Source: Bicyclus anynana (lineage: Eukaryota; Arthropoda; Insecta; Lepidoptera; Nymphalidae). Taken from it: a stretch of 64,000 nt of DNA. Shown here one piece after another: positions 58,510-64,000 of this stretch. A program made the position numbers and the translations under genes. The DNA is taken from contig NC_069083.1 in NCBI RefSeq assembly GCF_947172395.1, positions 12,742,501-12,806,500 on the forward strand, written 5' to 3'. Below the pieces are notes generated by a model that saw only the letters and a list, made by a program, of their open reading frames with translations, searched no databases and was not told where the DNA came from. Within the stretch, counting starts at the first letter, position 1. The number at the start of each line of letters is the position of its first letter.

Positions 58510-61260
58510 TTTCTTCCTTATAAACTAGTGTAAAGGTAGCGATGTTTTGTGCCGTTTCTTATCTTACCTATACCTTAATGAAAGTCGAAGTTAATACCTG
58601 TTTCCAGTAACAGTCTATTTTAACGCAAGTTTATTACACTGGCTGTCGGATTAGTGTGCGACCGTTAGATATAGGAGAAAAAAATAATTAAGAAAACGTC
58701 TCGTTTGTTCCGTTTCACCGTTACATGACATTCGACCCTGACGCCCAGTTTTTAGTTTCGACAAAGCTTTTGTTAGTTTACCCAGAGTGTTATGCAGTCT
58801 TATCGAAACTTTAAGAGTATGATAATGGTTTGAACAATATTAAATAGGAATATTGAGAAAGACTCTTTCCTATATATCTAACTATGTCATTTGGTTTTAC
58901 GTATATTATTTAACTACAAGACGCCCACGACTTCGTCTGCCCTTAAACCTACTTAATCAGGCGCTCTTTGACATGTCTAGCGGTTTTTGAGATGACTGAT
59001 GAGTGACCTTTTACTTTTATAAATTTAAATATTATGAAGTGATTCATCAATGTATGGAATACTCAGTTCACGTTTCAATAAATCAGCTTCATCAATTAAT
59101 ATTGATGTGTTAAATCGACACGACTATCATCAATCTGTCAGACTTTGAATTATACATACTTGGATACCAACGTCTTATTCAACGTTTTGTGTAAAACAAT
59201 TCAAGTTCAAGCATTCAATACCGCTATACACAATAAAGCTGTGCATTTTTCTACATTAATCAACGCTTACTATTACAATAGCGTTATAATTACCGCAGAT
59301 CACCATTAAAAGCTCGAGCCTTTACGGTCAGTCGCGTTATGGACGTACATATGCTGTAGTCGTATCGGTGTTTAATTAGCAAAACACGCGGAAGCACATT
59401 ATTCATATTCATTAGCAGCATCACGGGCACGAGGCAAGCTTCCTTAGTTTTTAGCTGCGGAGTCTGGCGCTGGCCGCATCATCGCGTGACGCTCAACGCT
59501 TGCGCGCACTTAAGGGGACGCCGGCGCAGCGATTCATCTCATATTCTATCGCCTTCTAGAGTTCCTGATTGGATTATGATTGAGAATGACAAAAATAGCC
59601 CAAACACAACTTACATAGTAAGTACCTACACTACATACGAGTAAGAAAGAATGAAAATACACTTTATTGTACACTCGCGGACGTCAGCAACTTCGTCCGC
59701 GTGGAATTCAGTTTTACAAAAACCCCGCGGGAACCATGGATTTCACCGGGATGAAAGTAGCATATGTGTTAATCTAGAGTAAAATCTATTTTCATTTCAA
59801 ATTTCAGCCGCATTGCAAAGGAGGAACAAACATAACATTTTTTTTATTTTTTATTAGTGTGATCTTTACTTGACTTGACTTTATAATATTAGTGTGATCA
59901 CGAAGAACATACAATACAATAGATATTATAAAAAAAATACTAAATGTACAATAGAGGACCTTATTGCTAACAAGCGATGAACAAGCGAACCTAATGAAGA
60001 AGCTAATAATAAAAATTATAAAGATATAGGATTAAGGTGTACAGAAGTAATAGAGAAAAGAAAGAAAATAATATATACAAAATACTAAGATTCGTATCTA
60101 AATATAGGTAATAAGGATGCAAATCTTTGCATTCCATATTTTACTGTATTCTAAGTGAACGTAAACGTACTTCTAGATCTTACAACTGATTTCTTCATGA
60201 TGTTAAGAAAAGTTGCATACATATTAAAGTAAAAGGAATTAGTAGGTACTTTGCATGAATATTATATTCGACTGATTAACACATCATGTAGGTATTGTTA
60301 GGTATCACCGTCAAATAGTTTACAGGTAGGTTAACTTAAGGTTCTTTATTTTTTGTGGTTTGATTCAATTTTCATTGAACCAACCAAAAAAACTGCTGTC
60401 ATATTAGACAGTTATGGCAACTATCCACTGGCAAAGATGTAGAACGAACTGATTGACCGTTACATAACAATTTTGGAAAAACCAATCTGAAATCTTTTAA
60501 TGCTTCCATTTCATGAAACACAACATTTCATGACATCACGTCACGATGGTCGACCATCATGACCAATCATCACATCAATCCTATAATCACCAATCATCAT
60601 CATCAGTTATATTTACTGTGATTTATTTTCGCAGTACCCTCTTAATACATCTCATGTTTATATTACGTCACTGCTCTGCTTATTTTGTACGTCGTATAAC
60701 GTGCACTTCGCTTCGCTCTGTGATTTTAATTGTTCTGTAACTGTATTGTTTTTTAACTACGTAATTATTATAATCTATATCAATTGTGTACGTAATATGA
60801 ATTGCAATGGCCGTGCCCTTGATTAAATCTTAAGTATTTTATTGTAGATACGAGTACATATTATACGAACTTGTTAGATTAAAATAAGTTAAATGAATAA
60901 TCTGATATTAAAAAATATATTTTACAGTAAATAAAAACATTTACTGTATAATATAATTTTTTAGATTTATTTACTGGCGTAGGGAATGAAGTACAAAAGT
61001 TTGAAAATCAAATGCGTTTAATAATCGAAATTCCTTTTAAGTGAGCGCGTTATTTTTATCTTAAGTACTCATTTAATTTTAAGTGAGATCACAGGCAAAC
61101 TCCAACTAAAGTGTTTTTCAGATAGCATGAGTACAGTGACAGTCGCCTGTATGAAGTTATACGTACTATTATCGTGAATCGCGGCAAACTTTCAAGAGTG
61201 AAACGAACGGTCACTCGCACCATCCTACATGAAACGAACTGTAGTCACTTAATACAAAAA
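58510..61260. other. No gene supported; GC-richer spot at 59420-59540
   Basis: Mostly AT-rich. 59420-59540 is richer in CpG (GCGCTGGCCGCATCATCGCG) and could be a 5' UTR or promoter, but has no open frame. 59672-59810 is a CTAG-type repeat (CGCGGACGTCAGCAACTTCG). 60540-60610 holds diverged ATCATC repeats. Confidence 0.4.
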
Positions 61261-61263
61261 TAC

Positions 61264-61480
61264 CAATCAAATTAAGAACCTCCTCCTTTTTGAAGTTGGT
61301 TAAAAAATGCATTGAATGCATCTTAAATGTTATGAATGTCCTGTAAACTTCAATTTTGAAGTCAATATCTATATTTATATGAATGGGTAGGGTAAGGGTA
61401 GGATAAGGGTAGGGTAGGGGTAGGGTAGGGGTGGAGTAGGAGTGCACATAAAGCGAAGCTTGTCCGGGTCCGTTAGTTGT
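61264..61480 (-). mobile_element. Two repeat ends with GGGTAGG tract
   Basis: AAGAACCTCCTCCTTTTTGA is an end of the 6657-7372 family. Then come GGGTAGGGTAAGGG units and GCGAAGCTTGTCCGGGTCCG, the end of the 20024 family. Confidence 0.55.
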
Positions 61481-61944
61481 TATATAAAATTTGTACGCTT
61501 TAATGTTTCCGCAGCATATTACTCTAACGCCTGCAGTTACGTCTTTACCAAATAATGTTTTTACTACCGATGATTTTATTCACGAATTCATCATAACGCC
61601 TAAAATTACCGGTAATAAGGAAATGTTTAGTTAGATATCTTCTCTTTATATAAATGTTTATACATATACACCTCTTGATAGCAACTAATTATTTTAATGC
61701 TTGTTAGAAAAACTTCTTCTAAATGGTCGATGCGTTTTTTTGTGAAGGAAGCGAGATTTTATCTTTCAATTGCGTCATTCTAAAAAAGTTAACCATATTA
61801 TCATCAGGCTGATTAAATTCTTACTGGTAGATACAACAAGCCTTATCTATTAAGGATGTGAATGAGTATTTTTCCCTCTAGAAGAACCACTCAAGAAGAT
61901 ACAAGTGTTAGTCTCATAGAAGATATGTCTGAGACACACACAGC

Positions 61945-62230
61945 TCTAATATAACCTCTTCCGCGAATCCCGGAGGGTGTAGGTCCGAATCCGGTCCGAA
62001 GTGATCCTCCAACTTTTCAGTTATGTGCATTTTAAGAAATTAAATATCACGTGTCTCAAACGGTTAAAGAAAAACATCGTGAGGAAGCCTTCATACCTGA
62101 GAATTTTCTTAATTCTCTGGGTGAAGTCTGTGAAGTCGCATTGGGCCAGCGTGGACTAAATTGGCCTAACCCTCCACTTTGAGAGGAGACTCGTGGTCAG
62201 CAGTGAGCCGAATATGGGTTGATAATGATT
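61945..62230 (+). mobile_element. SINE family A
   Basis: Head part GGTCCGAATCCGGTCCG, CTCCAACTTTTCAGTTATGT, CAGTGAGCCGAATATGGGTT. It is followed at 62237-62279 by an imperfect hairpin (CTTCGCTCGTGG arms). Confidence 0.78.
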
Positions 62231-62289
62231 ATGTATCTTCGCTCGTGGCACAAAAAGTACCTTTTTACCACGAGCGAAGTTTCAATTTT

Positions 62290-64000
62290 TCAAAGTGTGT
62301 GTAAATAACCAAGTAGATAAGTACTATCTAGTTCTTAGCCGTTACTTCTATAAGCGCTAGTTATATTACGAGGCCAAAGTAGCGGTAAAAATTCCTCATA
62401 ATATGAAATGCTAATATAGATCACTGGTGCATGAATAGTTTTCGTTATTTGTTTTTTTGATTTTGACTTGGTTGTTATGACCTGCTTGATGTAAATAATT
62501 TGTAACAATGATTAAAAACTATTATATTTTGTTGAGTAAAAGTTAATGTCAATAACATTATAGATCCAAAATAACAATCAAAGATTTACATTTGCGTTTT
62601 AAAATAATTATAAATTCCATTATTAGGAAGTTGGATTCTGTAGCCGAATAGAAAGACTTCGTCAGTCAATTGTCGTCAAGATGGTCGATCAAAGAATATC
62701 CCGATCAAAGCATCGATCGGTTCTCAATAATGCAGTGCGCTTACAATAAACTAGGTAAACTCGTAGGTAATGCCGATAATATCTAACAGCGTAGTGTAAA
62801 AACTGCATTGATGTGTATTGTATTATCTATAAAAGTGAAAGATTCTTGTATCCCATTTCGTAAGAGAACGATGGTGAGTGGGTTTATTCAGTTTGCGATC
62901 ATTGTTGGATAAAACCGTTGTTCTAACGGGACAATTCCGTTGGCCCTTAGGTTGACTACGAAATCTATTTGAAACATCTTAAATTTGAAAGCATGAAGTC
63001 AGTAACAGTATTTAAGTAACTTTTTTTGTGTATTGTACTTTATATAACAATTTAATTTAAGACAAAACATGAAAATGTCCGGAATTTCTCTAGACGAGAC
63101 CACAGAGACCACAGAATAGGGTCAACTTTCCGAGTAATGGTGATTAATTAATCGCAAATGTGTGCCGTCGGACAGAAAACATAAATTTGATTTGTTAAAC
63201 CGACTAGGAAAACAGGTGGTGTCCTCAATTTGTTCAGAATTCGTGATTTCTCCACTGTTTCTTACCCCATTTGCGTAGTAGATAATTATTTTACCGAAAT
63301 AGGATAATTCCGTATTAAACCTCACTCACAGTTTTTAAATTAATTAAATACTATTTTTTTTAATCGCACTTAAGTGATTTTTTTATTTTCTTGTTGACAG
63401 AAAGGCATTCATAATGATTAAGATCTAAAATCATGTTTTAACAGCACATAAAAAGCAAGTATTTGACTACAATAAACATTCTTCCACGTTTTTCGTCATA
63501 TTGTTCGAAATCATCAGTTCATCGAACTGTTTAGTTGGCGACGTAATAAACTGGAGTGATTTGCAAATATTCAACATCGTGTTTTTAAAATGCAGCGAAC
63601 ATCTCACTACAAAAAGATAGGTACACGATCAACGAAGTAACTAAACAATTGAGACTTTTCAAAGACTTTTCGACAATAGAACAGTTTCCTAAAAAAATAA
63701 CTGACAAGTTGATTTCTTAGGAAATAATACCGCAGATTCATTATGGAAATAATAAAACAGAGGATCACAATTGAGTACATAAGTGATAGCACAGCAGGCT
63801 AACTTACTAACTTTATCGTTAGTTAGTTGACATAATATACGAACCTACTACGAACTAGACAATTGTAGGTAACTCTTAAGTCACGTGATTTCGTATTCAC
63901 TATTTATTTAATGCTAACTGATCAAAATTAAGATTCTATATAATATATGCCATCCGGTGTCTACTGACAACCCTTTGTGGACATCATAGAGTAGGTAGTA
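62290..64000. other. No gene or named repeat seen
   Basis: AT-rich DNA up to the window edge. Frames on both strands are short and motif-free. Confidence 0.5.

Noticed and set aside
1..64000. CRISPR array, bacterial operon or phage features
   Set aside because: Introns, SINEs, LINE ends and a Pol III tRNA gene show animal nuclear DNA. No regular repeat-spacer array exists; the tandem repeats have no unique spacers.

Overview
This is AT-rich animal nuclear DNA with spliced genes and very dense repeats. The repeat types (two tRNA-derived SINE families, RTE-type LINE 3' ends followed by ATG/CAT microsatellites, Helitron-like remnants, many hairpin MITEs) and the protein sequences point to an insect, most probably a moth or butterfly (Lepidoptera). 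No species can be named from sequence alone.

Three spliced protein genes are supported, all by exons whose reading phases join exactly. (1) Plus strand, 891-9162: the last three coding exons of the adenylyl cyclase-associated protein (CAP/capulet), an actin-monomer recycling factor. The 5' part lies outside the window. (2) Minus strand, 5149-2202: a complete six-exon gene for an unrecognised 418-residue protein with a coiled-coil middle, lying antisense inside one CAP intron. (3) Minus strand, 26656-12848: eleven exons (1632 residues, first exon(s) missing) of a type II transmembrane serine protease. Its order is membrane segment, SEA, long cysteine-free Thr/Ser-rich stalk, three LDLa, SRCR, trypsin domain and a fourth LDLa behind the protease. 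The catalytic triad is intact. CAP and the protease are convergent, with about 3.7 kb between their stop codons. One intron of the protease holds a truncated copy of the exon that carries the catalytic serine.

From about 26.7 kb to 64 kb no protein gene could be supported. It holds one tRNA-Gln (CTG) gene at 32.8 kb, a decayed reverse-transcriptase fragment at 36 kb, and many SINEs, LINE 3' ends, Helitron-like pieces, hairpin MITEs, a (GGGTA)-type array near 50 kb and microsatellites. Part of it may be the first intron and promoter region of the protease gene, since that gene's start codon was not found.

The genes do not form a pathway. The interesting features are structural: a nested antisense gene, an exon duplication within a catalytic domain, an unusual protease domain order, a repeated acidic motif in its stalk, a triplicated block in the CAP 3' UTR, and several near-perfect hairpins.
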